Shown one piece after another: positions 28,981 through 38,095 of a stretch of 50,243 nucleotides of DNA (position 1 is its first letter; the number at the start of each line of letters is the position of its first letter). The position numbers were made by a program, and so were the translations under genes. The stretch comes from a virus: the IMG/VR virus record IMGVR_UViG_3300003319_000320, positions 1 to 50,243 of that record; one strand, 5' to 3'. Below the pieces are notes generated by a model. It did no database searches, was not told where the DNA came from, and saw nothing but the letters and a program-made list of their open reading frames with translations.

Positions 28981-31900
28981 ATGACTAAGCCAATGAACCC
29001 TTCCAAATTTACTAGAGAGGAGAATGTTCCTCTCACACTGCAACCAGGACACTACTATAGGTGCATAGCCGGAGATGGACCAGACATCCCAGCCGGCACG
29101 TTGGTGCTGATCACCAAAATTGTAAACACCACGGTTCACTTCGTTCACTTGGACCACGGGTGGTATACCGACGAAGCGGAGTTCATGCTCAAGTATGAGT
29201 ACGCTCCCCACGGAAAAGAGGAGCGTGATCGAGAAATGCACTCTCTACTCTCGCGGTTGAGTGATATGCGCAGAGAGGAGGTTGAGCTTGGAGAGAAGCT
29301 CACGAACCTCGACCGCCCTCTCATCGCCCCACATCAAGAGGAGGCTGAAAACGCGGCCGCTCAGGTGGTGGGAAAAGATGAAGTGGCAGAAAATCAGAAC
29401 ACAGCGCTGTTGGTGCAGACACCGGACGCCATCCAGGCAAGGCGCATCAAGAAGGGCGTGTCGCTCATACGAAATGAGGCTATCAAGTTCGAGAAGCGCA
29501 TGAAGGGTTTACAGGCAGACATTCTGCGCCTCAAAAAAGAGCAAGAGGCTTACCTGGACGCCATCATCAAGCAAGCCTCTGGTTTGCAGAAGCTCGTGAA
29601 AGTGGCGGAAGAAGTGATCTGGACGGTGAGCATATACCTGGGACGTGGTGAAGAGATTGTCCAAATACAGGAGGGTGAGCCTGCGGAACCAGGTGAAAAG
29701 ATAGCGGTGAGACAACTCGTGTTGTTCGCGGATGAGGAGATGGCGATTCGACCCTTGGAGGGTGGCGCTGACTTCAACGACTTGCAAAAACTTGACGAGT
29801 GGCTTAAGGTGCCGGCCAATCTTCAGCAAGTGCTTCCAAACGTCCGCGGAGTGGTGGCGTTTCGTCCTCGCAGGAAGAGCAAGGACTACTTCGAAGGCGA
29901 CAACAGTATGGCGGCCGCCATGGCCAACGCAGAAATCAACAAAAAGAATCACAAAGTTTACTTCCTGCTGAGAAACGGTGCCAACCTGTACCGTGTCACC
30001 ACTGACGTGGAGGTGGGAGAGGTGCTGGTGCCGACTCCCACTGAGTTCGACAGTCTGTTTGACAAAGAGGAGTATGAGTGGGGTGGCAGGTTTGGCAGTG
30101 AGAGAAAATCTAAGGGTAAGACCAAGGTCAAGCCCGGTACGGCGGAGTTCGCCAAAGCGATGGAGATGGCGGATGAACTTCAAAGACACTATGGTCGCAC
30201 CCTTTTGTTCTTACAAGGAATCATCGATAGGACCAAGATCTTCGCTCCCTTGATCGATGAGGCTCTCAGAGTTAACCTACTTGACCGAAAGAGTCACGAG
30301 TCTTACATTCAATATGTTTATGACGCCCAAAATCTACTTCCCACCGGCAAGCTGCCATTCTGGAAGTGGGTGCAAGAGGTGAACAAAAACGTCGATGTGG
30401 GCCACCGCATCATAGGGATATTCAATGATTATGATCACGGGGTGCATAGGCGAAACAACGATGGCAGAATTCACCCTCGTGGGGCTGAACTGCCAGAAAA
30501 CCTTGCACTCCACACCAGGTTCTCCATCACTTATAAACGAACGGAAAAGGTTTACATTCCGAACATTTGGGTGGAGAGCAAAACCCGCCCCGGATGGGGT
30601 CACTATGGTGATTATCGGCTGCCCAAAACAAAGGCGTCGTGTTTGATTTACCGGGATGATCGATTTTACTTAGACTTTGACAATGTTGAAGTTGAAGACA
30701 TGCGGTTCTACCTCCAGAGTCGTGTTGACCGGCACAATTACATCACCATGTTTCCCCTATTGGAAACCTGCCTGGAGCTCAAAGAGAGGGAGCTTCAGGA
30801 AGAGGCTCCATTTAGAAAGCTCTTGATCGCGCTGATGATGAAGGCGCAGTCAGTTTCCGCGGAAGAGGCGGAGCTTTCTGTGGATGAGCTGATCAAGTGG
30901 TGGAAGTTAAAAAATAGAACACATCGAGCGCTGTTGTCAAACGACAAAAAAGCAGCCGAGATGATAGTCGCTGAGTATGGACTTAGGTTGCGACGAATGG
31001 ATGAGGTTTCCAAGCTCCAAAAAGAAACGGACACTGTGGTCAACCTCATTATTGATGCAAGCAGGGAACTCTATCCAGGCACGGACCTCATTTATCTTGG
31101 CCACAAAACAGGTGATCAGTTTATAGCCTTGGTGGCTCCGAACGAAGAAAATCTTTTTGTTCACGAAATAATTTGGGTTTACACAAAGACCAAGCAACGT
31201 GTTCGGGTGCTTGAAAAAAGGGAGTGGCGCACGGTAGATGGTCGTCGACTGCGCTGGAAAGAGCTACACACCGGACCACGCTGGGCCGAATGGAGATTCG
31301 ATGCCAGGAGGGAGCAATATCTGAGCGGTCCCGAGATTGAGTCACTGATTCAAGGGGCGTGGAAAAGCGTAGAAGAGAAGGTTAAAAAGAGGTGGGATCG
31401 CAAAGAGGAGCAGGGCACGGAGGTGTTCTGGCCATTAGCGATTAGTCTTGACTACGATCAAGACATCAAGTTTTGGGTTTACGCAAAAAAACCAAAGCAG
31501 GACCCGACCGCCGACTTCCTAGCTGACAGGGAGAAATTTGTAGTTTGTCCCCAACTCATCACCGTGGACCTGCACTGGAAGCGCAAGCACGGAAAAGTGG
31601 AGGCGAGGTACTTTGGTGAAACCAGTAGTCACTACTGCCATGACAACTGGCACAGGGATCCAAAAGACAGCGACAAGGTAGAGCGTCACTGGGCCGTGTC
31701 TGACCGTGAAAAATACAGGCTTGAGCCGGGACAAGTAAAGAAGCGTCTACTCTGGGAGGACAAAGACAACATCAAAAAATTGGATGAGGAGTTTGAGCGC
31801 TGGAAACAAGCAAAGCACATATTAAATCGGTGGGATGATAGGCTTCAGGACTGTGTCAATCAAGCTAGAACCGCAATGACTGATCGGTGGGAGGCCATCA

Positions 31901-32256
31901 TGTATCAGCACTTTCTCAATCAAGAGGACGGTGACCCGGAGCTCTGGGGTGATAGACTCTCCGAGCTGCGAAGTAAGCGCTCATTTCGCCTCGAGCCAGA
32001 GGGCTTTGAAAAAGCGTGCAGGGTGTTGATTACTAAAGAGATGAAGTTGGTGGGGAAAACGGTGGAAAGAATACTTGAGTCAGCTCCCTCTATCAAACTC
32101 AGTGAGGTTGAAGAGCGGTATCTTCCCCTGGACCTCAAAATAAAACCCAAGAAAAAGGGTGGCTCAACGCAAGAGGATGAAGAGACAGACTCAGAAGAAG
32201 ATTATGAGGTAGAGCCAATAGATGAAGAAGAGCTGGAAGACGAGGATAATGAATAA
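28981..32256 (+). CDS. 1091-aa protein of unknown function
   Basis: The largest gene outside the tail module. The ATG at 28981 follows GAAAGG; an in-frame GTG at 28936 lies inside a hairpin. An N-terminal beta-like domain (residues 1-75: HYYRCIAGDGPDIPAGTLVLI) is followed by a helical, coiled-coil-prone region (75-215). A mixed region with HKVYFLLRNGANLYRV (about 320-345) comes next, then a large charged and Trp-rich half. The C-terminal 45 residues are extremely acidic. No P-loop, polymerase or nuclease motif is visible. It is TAATG-coupled to primase, so it may be a replication or host-takeover factor. Confidence 0.75.
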   Translation: MTKPMNPSKFTREENVPLTLQPGHYYRCIAGDGPDIPAGTLVLITKIVNTTVHFVHLDHGWYTDEAEFMLKYEYAPHGKEERDREMHSLLSRLSDMRREEVELGEKLTNLDRPLIAPHQEEAENAAAQVVGKDEVAENQNTALLVQTPDAIQARRIKKGVSLIRNEAIKFEKRMKGLQADILRLKKEQEAYLDAIIKQASGLQKLVKVAEEVIWTVSIYLGRGEEIVQIQEGEPAEPGEKIAVRQLVLFADEEMAIRPLEGGADFNDLQKLDEWLKVPANLQQVLPNVRGVVAFRPRRKSKDYFEGDNSMAAAMANAEINKKNHKVYFLLRNGANLYRVTTDVEVGEVLVPTPTEFDSLFDKEEYEWGGRFGSERKSKGKTKVKPGTAEFAKAMEMADELQRHYGRTLLFLQGIIDRTKIFAPLIDEALRVNLLDRKSHESYIQYVYDAQNLLPTGKLPFWKWVQEVNKNVDVGHRIIGIFNDYDHGVHRRNNDGRIHPRGAELPENLALHTRFSITYKRTEKVYIPNIWVESKTRPGWGHYGDYRLPKTKASCLIYRDDRFYLDFDNVEVEDMRFYLQSRVDRHNYITMFPLLETCLELKERELQEEAPFRKLLIALMMKAQSVSAEEAELSVDELIKWWKLKNRTHRALLSNDKKAAEMIVAEYGLRLRRMDEVSKLQKETDTVVNLIIDASRELYPGTDLIYLGHKTGDQFIALVAPNEENLFVHEIIWVYTKTKQRVRVLEKREWRTVDGRRLRWKELHTGPRWAEWRFDARREQYLSGPEIESLIQGAWKSVEEKVKKRWDRKEEQGTEVFWPLAISLDYDQDIKFWVYAKKPKQDPTADFLADREKFVVCPQLITVDLHWKRKHGKVEARYFGETSSHYCHDNWHRDPKDSDKVERHWAVSDREKYRLEPGQVKKRLLWEDKDNIKKLDEEFERWKQAKHILNRWDDRLQDCVNQARTAMTDRWEAIMYQHFLNQEDGDPELWGDRLSELRSKRSFRLEPEGFEKACRVLITKEMKLVGKTVERILESAPSIKLSEVEERYLPLDLKIKPKKKGGSTQEDEETDSEEDYEVEPIDEEELEDEDNE

Positions 32257-34016
32257 TGGGCTTCTCCACCTCCTTCATTGACCACCTCAAGAGCCAGGCA
32301 GACATAGTCACCATCGCTCAAGGATATATCGAACTCAAAAAGAAGGGTAACAACTGGATGGGCTGTTGTCCCTTTCACCGGGAAAAGACCGCATCTTTTT
32401 CAGTCAATTCCGAAAAAGAGATCTTTCACTGCTTTGGATGTAAAAAGGGTGGGTCCGTGTTTTCCCTGGTGATGGAGCTGGAGGGCGTGAGCTTTCCTGA
32501 GGCGGTGCGCATCGTGGCCGAGAAAGCCGGGGTGGAAATTCCCAAGGACGTGGTGTTCGCTGGGCGCAGTGAGGCTGACGACGTGATTCAGCTCAACACT
32601 TGGGCGATGGAGTGGTGGGAGGCACAGTTAAACGACACGGGAAGGCTGTCCAAAGAGCACCTGGACAAGCGGGCGATGCAGGAGGAGACTATCAAGCGCT
32701 TTCACCTCGGACACGCCCCCGACCGTTGGGACGGACTACTCTCCCACCTCAAGCGACAAGGCGCCACCAAACTTCAACTGGAGAGGAGTGGGTTGGTCGT
32801 CTTCAAAGAGGACAAAGTGTACGATCGCTTTCGCAATCGCTTGATGTTTCCCATCATGGACACCCACGGAAAGGTGATAGCGTTCAGTGGGCGCGCTCTC
32901 AAAGACGACGACATCAAATACATCAACTCCCCGGAAACGGCGGCTTATGTGAAGGGCAGCACTCTCTATGGCCTTCACTTGGCAAAGGGTGAGATGCGCT
33001 CCAAGAAATTCTGCATACTGATGGAGGGTAACTTTGATCTCATCACCTCGGCTCAGGCCGGTGTCACTAACGCCGTGGCCACGCTGGGAACCGCTCTCAC
33101 TGGACGCCAAGCCAAACTGGTTTCCAAGTTCACGGACAAAGTGGTGATCAATTACGATGGCGACAACGCGGGATTGCAGGCGGCCAAAAAGGCGGTGGAC
33201 ATTTTACTTCTGGAGGGAATTGAGGTTAAAGTTTTGGTCCTTCCAGGAAGACTGGACCCAGACCAATTCATACGTGAAAAGGGTGTCGTTGAGTACAATC
33301 GTCAGCGTGGCCAAGCGAAGAGTCACTTGAGGTTTTTGGTGGATCAGGCCTGTGCAGAACGGAACTTGACTAACCCCGTGGAGAAGGCCGGAGCCGTGGA
33401 GGATGTGCTGCCACACCTTCGAGCTGTCACCAATCCCGTGCAAAAACGAGAACTATTCGACATGGCAATGGACTCCCTGCGCATAAGAGAGCAGTCCCTG
33501 GTGACTCACCTCTGGAGGGAGGTGACACGTGGGTCCGAGGCGAAGCGCATGGGCGACGTGGTGCGCAAGTCTACGCTCAAACCCACTCAAGCGGAGCTCG
33601 AGCTGCTAGACATGCTCTTCTCCAGCTCGGAGGTCAGGGACTTCGCTTGTGAGGAGCTTCAATCACTGGACCTGGAAGGGTTTGCCACCGGGGTGTTGTT
33701 ACAAGCGGTGATGCACGTCACCCTCACCGGTATCGACCTGACGTTTGACAGCCTCTCGCCACACATCGAGGGGGATCGGTTGGCCGAGGAGCTGACACCA
33801 ATGCTACTCCTCGTCACAGAAGAAGGAAAACTCTCAGACAAGGATAGGCTCATCAGAGCGAGTAGGTGCCTGGATGCGCTCCGTCGACTCAACCTTGATA
33901 AAGAGCTGCGCGAGGCTCAATCCCAGCTCGCACAGGCCCAGAGGGACGGGGACGTTGAGGCCCAGCAAAGTCTCTCAATGCGCGCGGTGGAGCTAGCGCG
34001 AAAACTCCAAAGATAG
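32256..34016 (+). CDS. dnaG: DNA primase
   Basis: 586 residues with all DnaG domains. The CHC2 zinc finger is at residues 38-62 (CPFH, then CFGC). The RNA polymerase/Toprim core includes FPIMDTHGKVIAFSGRAL, MEGNFDLI (the Toprim Glu at about 254) and VINYDGDNAGLQAAKKA (Asp-x-Asp). The C-terminal 200 residues probably bind the helicase. It makes RNA primers for the lagging strand. The ATG overlaps the stop of the 1091-aa gene. Identification is clear. Confidence 0.95.
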   Translation: MGFSTSFIDHLKSQADIVTIAQGYIELKKKGNNWMGCCPFHREKTASFSVNSEKEIFHCFGCKKGGSVFSLVMELEGVSFPEAVRIVAEKAGVEIPKDVVFAGRSEADDVIQLNTWAMEWWEAQLNDTGRLSKEHLDKRAMQEETIKRFHLGHAPDRWDGLLSHLKRQGATKLQLERSGLVVFKEDKVYDRFRNRLMFPIMDTHGKVIAFSGRALKDDDIKYINSPETAAYVKGSTLYGLHLAKGEMRSKKFCILMEGNFDLITSAQAGVTNAVATLGTALTGRQAKLVSKFTDKVVINYDGDNAGLQAAKKAVDILLLEGIEVKVLVLPGRLDPDQFIREKGVVEYNRQRGQAKSHLRFLVDQACAERNLTNPVEKAGAVEDVLPHLRAVTNPVQKRELFDMAMDSLRIREQSLVTHLWREVTRGSEAKRMGDVVRKSTLKPTQAELELLDMLFSSSEVRDFACEELQSLDLEGFATGVLLQAVMHVTLTGIDLTFDSLSPHIEGDRLAEELTPMLLLVTEEGKLSDKDRLIRASRCLDALRRLNLDKELREAQSQLAQAQRDGDVEAQQSLSMRAVELARKLQR

Positions 34017-34058
34017 GGACTTTTCTGAGCCCTAGAAGCAGAGGTGGGTGTAAATTCC

Positions 34059-35435
34059 ATGGCGAGTGACAAAAAAGGCCAGGAGAATCCTCTAGAGCGT
34101 CAACTGCCCCATAACAGCGAGGTTGAGCGGGCCACCGTCGGGTCCATAATGCTGGACAATGACCTGGTCTTTGAGGCAATAACCAGTCTCGGGGTCGACC
34201 ATTTTTATCACGCACCACTGCGGTACGTGTTCGACTGCATCGTCACCTTGTTTCATCAGAGCAAGGAAATCAACCCCGTCACCCTGAGCCACGAGCTTCA
34301 AAAGCGAGGCCAACTGGAGCAGGTCGGAGGCTACCCCTTTCTGGCGAGCCTGACACTTGACATCCCACGTCAAGACTCACTGAGCACCTTCATAGAAATA
34401 CTGGAGGGCAAGCGCATCTTGCGCCAAGCCATTAAGGAGGACGCGCTCAACACCTCCGAGGCCCTTGAAGGGGCAGATGAACCCGACGCGCTCATCTCGC
34501 GGCGTCTTCAACGCGCGATCGACATGTCCCGGGGGCAGCAAGGAGAGGGTCTCACCAGTTTGCACTCCATCGGCGCACAGGTCATCGAGAGAAGCAAAGA
34601 GCTTGTCTCTGGGCAGCGAGAGATCTCTGGACTCCGAACTGGTTTTCCAGACGTTGATCAAATGATAGGAGGCATGGAGAGGGGCAACTTGGTCTATGTC
34701 GCCGCGAGGCCCTCAATGGGAAAGACCAGTTACCTGCTCAACTGTATAGACAACATTACGGACATGGACCCTCAAGCCGTGATAGCCGTGTTTTCGTATG
34801 AAACCACCAAACAGGCTCTGTTGTTAAGGATGATTTGCTCCAGAGCCAGGGTGAACTTACAAAGGTACAAATCCAACTTCATGAGTGAGGCGGATTGGAA
34901 AAGGTTTGATCAAGCGATGTTTGAGCTCCGGCAAAAGAACATCTTCTTTGACGACAGCTACTCCACCAACACCTCCACAATGTTGGCAAAGTGTCTCCAA
35001 CTCAAAGCCATAAAAGGCAGGTTGGACTTTGTGGCCGCCGACTATTTGCAGCTGATGCCACCTCCCCCAGTAAAACTGCGCTATGAAAATCGTCAACAGG
35101 AGGTGAGCACCCAGTCGAGAGAGTTGAAGGGTACCGCCAAGATCTTGGATTGTCCTTTGATGGCTTTGTCTCAGTTGAGTCGAGCGCCGGAATCAAGAGC
35201 AGATCACCGACCACAACTGGCTGACCTGAGGGAGTCCGGCTCCCTTGAACAGGACGCGGACATCGTCAAGTTCATTTTTAGAAAGCCCTGGTACTTAAAG
35301 CAGGCGGGACAGCCGGTGGAAGACCCCACAGAGTCAGAAGTCATCGTAGCCAAAAACAGGGATGGTGAGACGGGAACTATACCCCTTAGGTTTGATGAGG
35401 TACACACCAGGTTTGACAGCCGAGCTGACTTTTGA
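34059..35435 (+). CDS. dnaB: Replicative DNA helicase
   Basis: 458 residues from ATG 34059 (a GTG at 34044 is possible). The N-terminal domain (PHNSEVERATVGSIMLDNDLVFEA) is the DnaB primase-binding head, followed by the linker and RecA-like motor. Walker A is ARPSMGKT near 217-225, and later motifs are FSYETTKQ, AADYLQLM (Walker B) and LSQLSRAPE ... LADLRESGSLEQDAD. The hexamer unwinds DNA at the fork and recruits DnaG, whose gene is 42 bases upstream. Clear assignment. Confidence 0.95.
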   Translation: MASDKKGQENPLERQLPHNSEVERATVGSIMLDNDLVFEAITSLGVDHFYHAPLRYVFDCIVTLFHQSKEINPVTLSHELQKRGQLEQVGGYPFLASLTLDIPRQDSLSTFIEILEGKRILRQAIKEDALNTSEALEGADEPDALISRRLQRAIDMSRGQQGEGLTSLHSIGAQVIERSKELVSGQREISGLRTGFPDVDQMIGGMERGNLVYVAARPSMGKTSYLLNCIDNITDMDPQAVIAVFSYETTKQALLLRMICSRARVNLQRYKSNFMSEADWKRFDQAMFELRQKNIFFDDSYSTNTSTMLAKCLQLKAIKGRLDFVAADYLQLMPPPPVKLRYENRQQEVSTQSRELKGTAKILDCPLMALSQLSRAPESRADHRPQLADLRESGSLEQDADIVKFIFRKPWYLKQAGQPVEDPTESEVIVAKNRDGETGTIPLRFDEVHTRFDSRADF

Positions 35436-35444
35436 GGTGGTCCC

Positions 35445-35633
35445 ATGAATATAATTGAACGTCTTAAGAACAGAGAGACCTACGCAGCACATCACCAATT
35501 TTTTCCCATAAACGCCTTGAGGAAGTGGTCCTCGGCTGAAGTTATCACCGGGCATCCACCTCCTCAACGTGAGAGCTGTTTTAAGCAGCTACTCTCAAAG
35601 TTAAAACTGCGACGCAGGCTGCGACGCCACTAG
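35445..35633 (+). CDS. Small basic hypothetical protein, 62 aa
   Basis: Begins at an ATG with GAGGTGG just upstream, 9 bases after dnaB. It ends in an Arg/Lys-rich helix (LLSKLKLRRRLRRH) that may bind nucleic acid. Two bases separate its stop from the end of the convergent beta-helix gene. Nothing else is recognised, and a gene of this size could be spurious. Confidence 0.45.
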   Translation: MNIIERLKNRETYAAHHQFFPINALRKWSSAEVITGHPPPQRESCFKQLLSKLKLRRRLRRH

Positions 35634-35635
35634 CT

Positions 35636-37567
35636 TTACCTCCTCACACAATAAACGTAGTTTCCGGTTTGCTCAAAGGAGTGGGGGTCACATCCATAGG
35701 CAACCGCGTTGTTCAATGTCGCCACGCGCTTAGCCTGGTCATTTGGCCACGACCAGTAACACCACTTGCCGATGGCGCACGAGTTTAGAGGAGGGATGGG
35801 CGTCGGTGTCGGCACCGGCGTGGGTGTTGGGGTTGGCGTTGGGGTGGGAGTAGGTGTCGGAGTTGGACTCGGGCTGGGTGACGGTGATGGACTGGGTGAT
35901 GGACTCGGCTTTGGTGACGGTGTTGGGGTTGGCGTTGGGGAGGACCCCGCTTGCGCCGCCTCAAGCGCATCTATGTCGCACCCGATGTCTTTACCGTCCG
36001 TGGCAGCATTTTTGTATGGACTGCTTGCAACCAGCCTGAAGTTGGAGTTAGCTGCGTCCACAAACTGACCATCCAGCGACTCCGGATAGAAGCTGCCGGG
36101 AGGATATACGGAGGGCCAGTTGAAGGGACCATCGGGTGTAGTTCTTGGACCGGCGAGCACGTTGTTGACGTATGCGTAACCGAATTTATCCAAAGCTACA
36201 CTTCCCATTCCAGCCCCGTCCCCTATGATTCCGTAGCCGGTGTAAAGGCCCAGGTTATCTCGCATGAGTGAGCCTGGTGACGGCGAGCCATGGAGGGTGG
36301 CGGTGTTGAATCTGCCGTTCTGTAAGTGCGTGTTGTGTTCGAGAGAGACGCTTTGCACGCCGCCATTTTGGAACCAAATGCCAGTCAACTTGAGCCAGAG
36401 GTTGTTCTTGATCCTGATGTTGCTTGTGACAGGCGCGCCAGGCTGGTCCGCCGGGTTGAAATCTCGCGCCACCAGGTTGATTCCTCCTTCGGTGTTTTTG
36501 ATGATGTTGTTGGTCACATCCACGTTTTCTGTCACGCACCACGTGCAAGCGCCGTTTTGATTGGCGCTCTTGAGCAGGATGCCAAATCCAACCTGCACAT
36601 CCGTCCAGGTGTTTTCAAAAATGTTGCCGTTGATCTTCACATTGCGCGCATTTTTCAGCTCAAACCCGTTGACCACTGACCAATGATTCAACCATGGCGC
36701 ATCGGGAGGAGCCGGGATGGGAACAAAGGATGGATCGGCGGGATTCCAGAAAAGTGGTTTGAACGCGTGATTGCGCTCAAAGATCACATTGTCAGTGACA
36801 AGTCCCGGGATGGACGGGTCATTTCCCCCCAGCATGAAACTCATTCCGGAGCAGGAAAGAAAGTTGTCGGTTATCACATAAGGGCCGGTTCCGTTCCATC
36901 CACCGATAGCCTGGGTCTGCACCCCCTGCATGTGGATGTCACTGATCGTGTTGTTGGTCACGCTCGTCGTGCCGCTGTTGAGAGCCAATCCGCGTTGCAC
37001 TTGTTGTAAGGTGCCGCCGTGAATCCAGCTCTTTTCAAGGAATAGGTCATGCGCTTGCTCTTCGACGGTGTCCTGCGCAGATCCATCGGAGCCAAATCGC
37101 ACTATGCCAAATGCAGTTCCTCCGTCTAATGCTGCGGTTATCTCTAGTCCCCGCAGCTTGTAAAATTGAGCGCGTGGTTGTGTTGCGAACGTGGAGGTAG
37201 CGCTGTTTGTTGAGCGAATTCTCGCAAGTAAAGTCGCCTGTGATGGCCCGGCCCTGCCAATGATCCGGTCAACCCCAGAAGATTCGATGCTGATCATTCC
37301 AGGTTTCTTCTCGGGAAGAACGCAATCACAGACGTAGTCTTGATTCTCTTGGAGGACTATGCGCACACTGGGGGCAGCTCCAGAGTTGATCATGGTGACC
37401 GCGCTGTTTATTGCGGCTTGAACATCTCCACCGGCGGGAACGTTGATCACTGCCGCTTGGAGCATAGCTGTGGTGGCGAGTGGTAAAACTACAAACGTGG
37501 CTATTATCACAACGATGACAGCCAGCATGGGGTTAAATCGTTGATTCTTCATAAACATGGTCTTCAT
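35636..37567 (-). CDS. Secreted-type right-handed beta-helix protein with Pro-Thr/Ser linker
   Basis: 643 residues from ATG 37567, with AAAGGAAG 7 bases upstream. A basic start and a hydrophobic segment ([18 protein letters not shown], residues 14-31) look like a Sec signal or anchor. Residues 45-520 contain repeated short strands with N-rich turns ([29 protein letters not shown]) typical of parallel beta-helices in polysaccharide lyases and phage tailspikes. A linker of alternating Pro with Thr or Ser covers about 535-590, and a small Cys-containing C-terminal domain follows. Last gene of the tail module. It may be a depolymerase or host-surface protein; a signal peptide is odd for a virion protein. 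Confidence 0.7.
   Translation of the reverse strand: MKTMFMKNQRFNPMLAVIVVIIATFVVLPLATTAMLQAAVINVPAGGDVQAAINSAVTMINSGAAPSVRIVLQENQDYVCDCVLPEKKPGMISIESSGVDRIIGRAGPSQATLLARIRSTNSATSTFATQPRAQFYKLRGLEITAALDGGTAFGIVRFGSDGSAQDTVEEQAHDLFLEKSWIHGGTLQQVQRGLALNSGTTSVTNNTISDIHMQGVQTQAIGGWNGTGPYVITDNFLSCSGMSFMLGGNDPSIPGLVTDNVIFERNHAFKPLFWNPADPSFVPIPAPPDAPWLNHWSVVNGFELKNARNVKINGNIFENTWTDVQVGFGILLKSANQNGACTWCVTENVDVTNNIIKNTEGGINLVARDFNPADQPGAPVTSNIRIKNNLWLKLTGIWFQNGGVQSVSLEHNTHLQNGRFNTATLHGSPSPGSLMRDNLGLYTGYGIIGDGAGMGSVALDKFGYAYVNNVLAGPRTTPDGPFNWPSVYPPGSFYPESLDGQFVDAANSNFRLVASSPYKNAATDGKDIGCDIDALEAAQAGSSPTPTPTPSPKPSPSPSPSPSPSPSPTPTPTPTPTPTPTPTPVPTPTPIPPLNSCAIGKWCYWSWPNDQAKRVATLNNAVAYGCDPHSFEQTGNYVYCVRR
35800..35945 (-). 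repeat. Short tandem repeat encoding the Pro-Thr/Ser linker
   Basis: About 145 bases of imperfect 6-base repeats (GTTGGG/GTCGGT-like on the plus strand) encode alternating Pro-Thr and Pro-Ser. Such tracts change length easily by slippage. On the opposite strand they produce a false Gly-Val repeat frame. Confidence 0.75.
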
Positions 37568-37587
37568 TGGGGGTCTTCCTTTCAGGG

Positions 37588-38085
37588 TTAGGCGGCCTCG
37601 TAACAGAACTGGCCAGCCAATTCGTCCCCAGTTCCCCACGTGAATGGGATTGTTGAGGACAGGTCAACAGCTTTTAGATGTGTGGCGGAAGCGTCATAAA
37701 CTCCGATTCTGGCCACCGATGTGCTCGAGTAAATGATCACCCCTTCAAACGCGTTGGCTCCGTCAAAATGCCTCGCTAATCCAAAGGGTGTTGTCCCAGC
37801 CGTGCCAGGATAAGCCACGGCGGTGATTGGAAGGGCCACAGTCACGGCCCCAGCCACGGATGAAGTTGAACCGAGCGTCAAGTGAAACCGCACGTGAACC
37901 ATTCGGCCCACTCGCATCCACTTGGCCACGATGGTTCCATTACCCACAGTGAGTCCAGTGAACGCTGGAGTGTAGGAGGTCCAGGCCACATCTCCACCAG
38001 ACATGAACGCGTCCAAGTAGTCCCACACCGCAACCAATTGTTGCAGCAGCAAAGTGATTGGTCCGATCGGTCTCGTGAGTGCCAC
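37588..38085 (-). CDS. Small tail fibre/receptor-binding-type protein
   Basis: 165 residues from GTG 38085 with AGGAG 7 bases upstream. After a short helical start ([18 protein letters not shown]) the rest is strand-rich ([37 protein letters not shown]), a jelly-roll-like pattern common at the ends of phage fibres and baseplates. It lies directly after the tip protein in the tail operon, where receptor-binding proteins are usual. No specific sugar or protein target is evident. Confidence 0.6.
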   Translation of the reverse strand: MALTRPIGPITLLLQQLVAVWDYLDAFMSGGDVAWTSYTPAFTGLTVGNGTIVAKWMRVGRMVHVRFHLTLGSTSSVAGAVTVALPITAVAYPGTAGTTPFGLARHFDGANAFEGVIIYSSTSVARIGVYDASATHLKAVDLSSTIPFTWGTGDELAGQFCYEAA

Positions 38086-38095
38086 GACTGCTCTC

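Noticed and set aside
29509-30189. 226-codon open frame on the minus strand
   Set aside because: Antisense within the 1091-residue gene, which is part of a clear plus-strand operon; the His/Leu-rich product looks like a shadow frame.
35800-35945. CRISPR-like or minisatellite array
   Set aside because: The repeats are 6 bases, imperfect and in frame with a Pro-rich linker; there are no spacers.
35766-36068. Gly-Val repeat open frame on the plus strand
   Set aside because: It is the antisense reading of the Pro-Thr/Ser linker of the beta-helix protein; no ribosome site and no other support.
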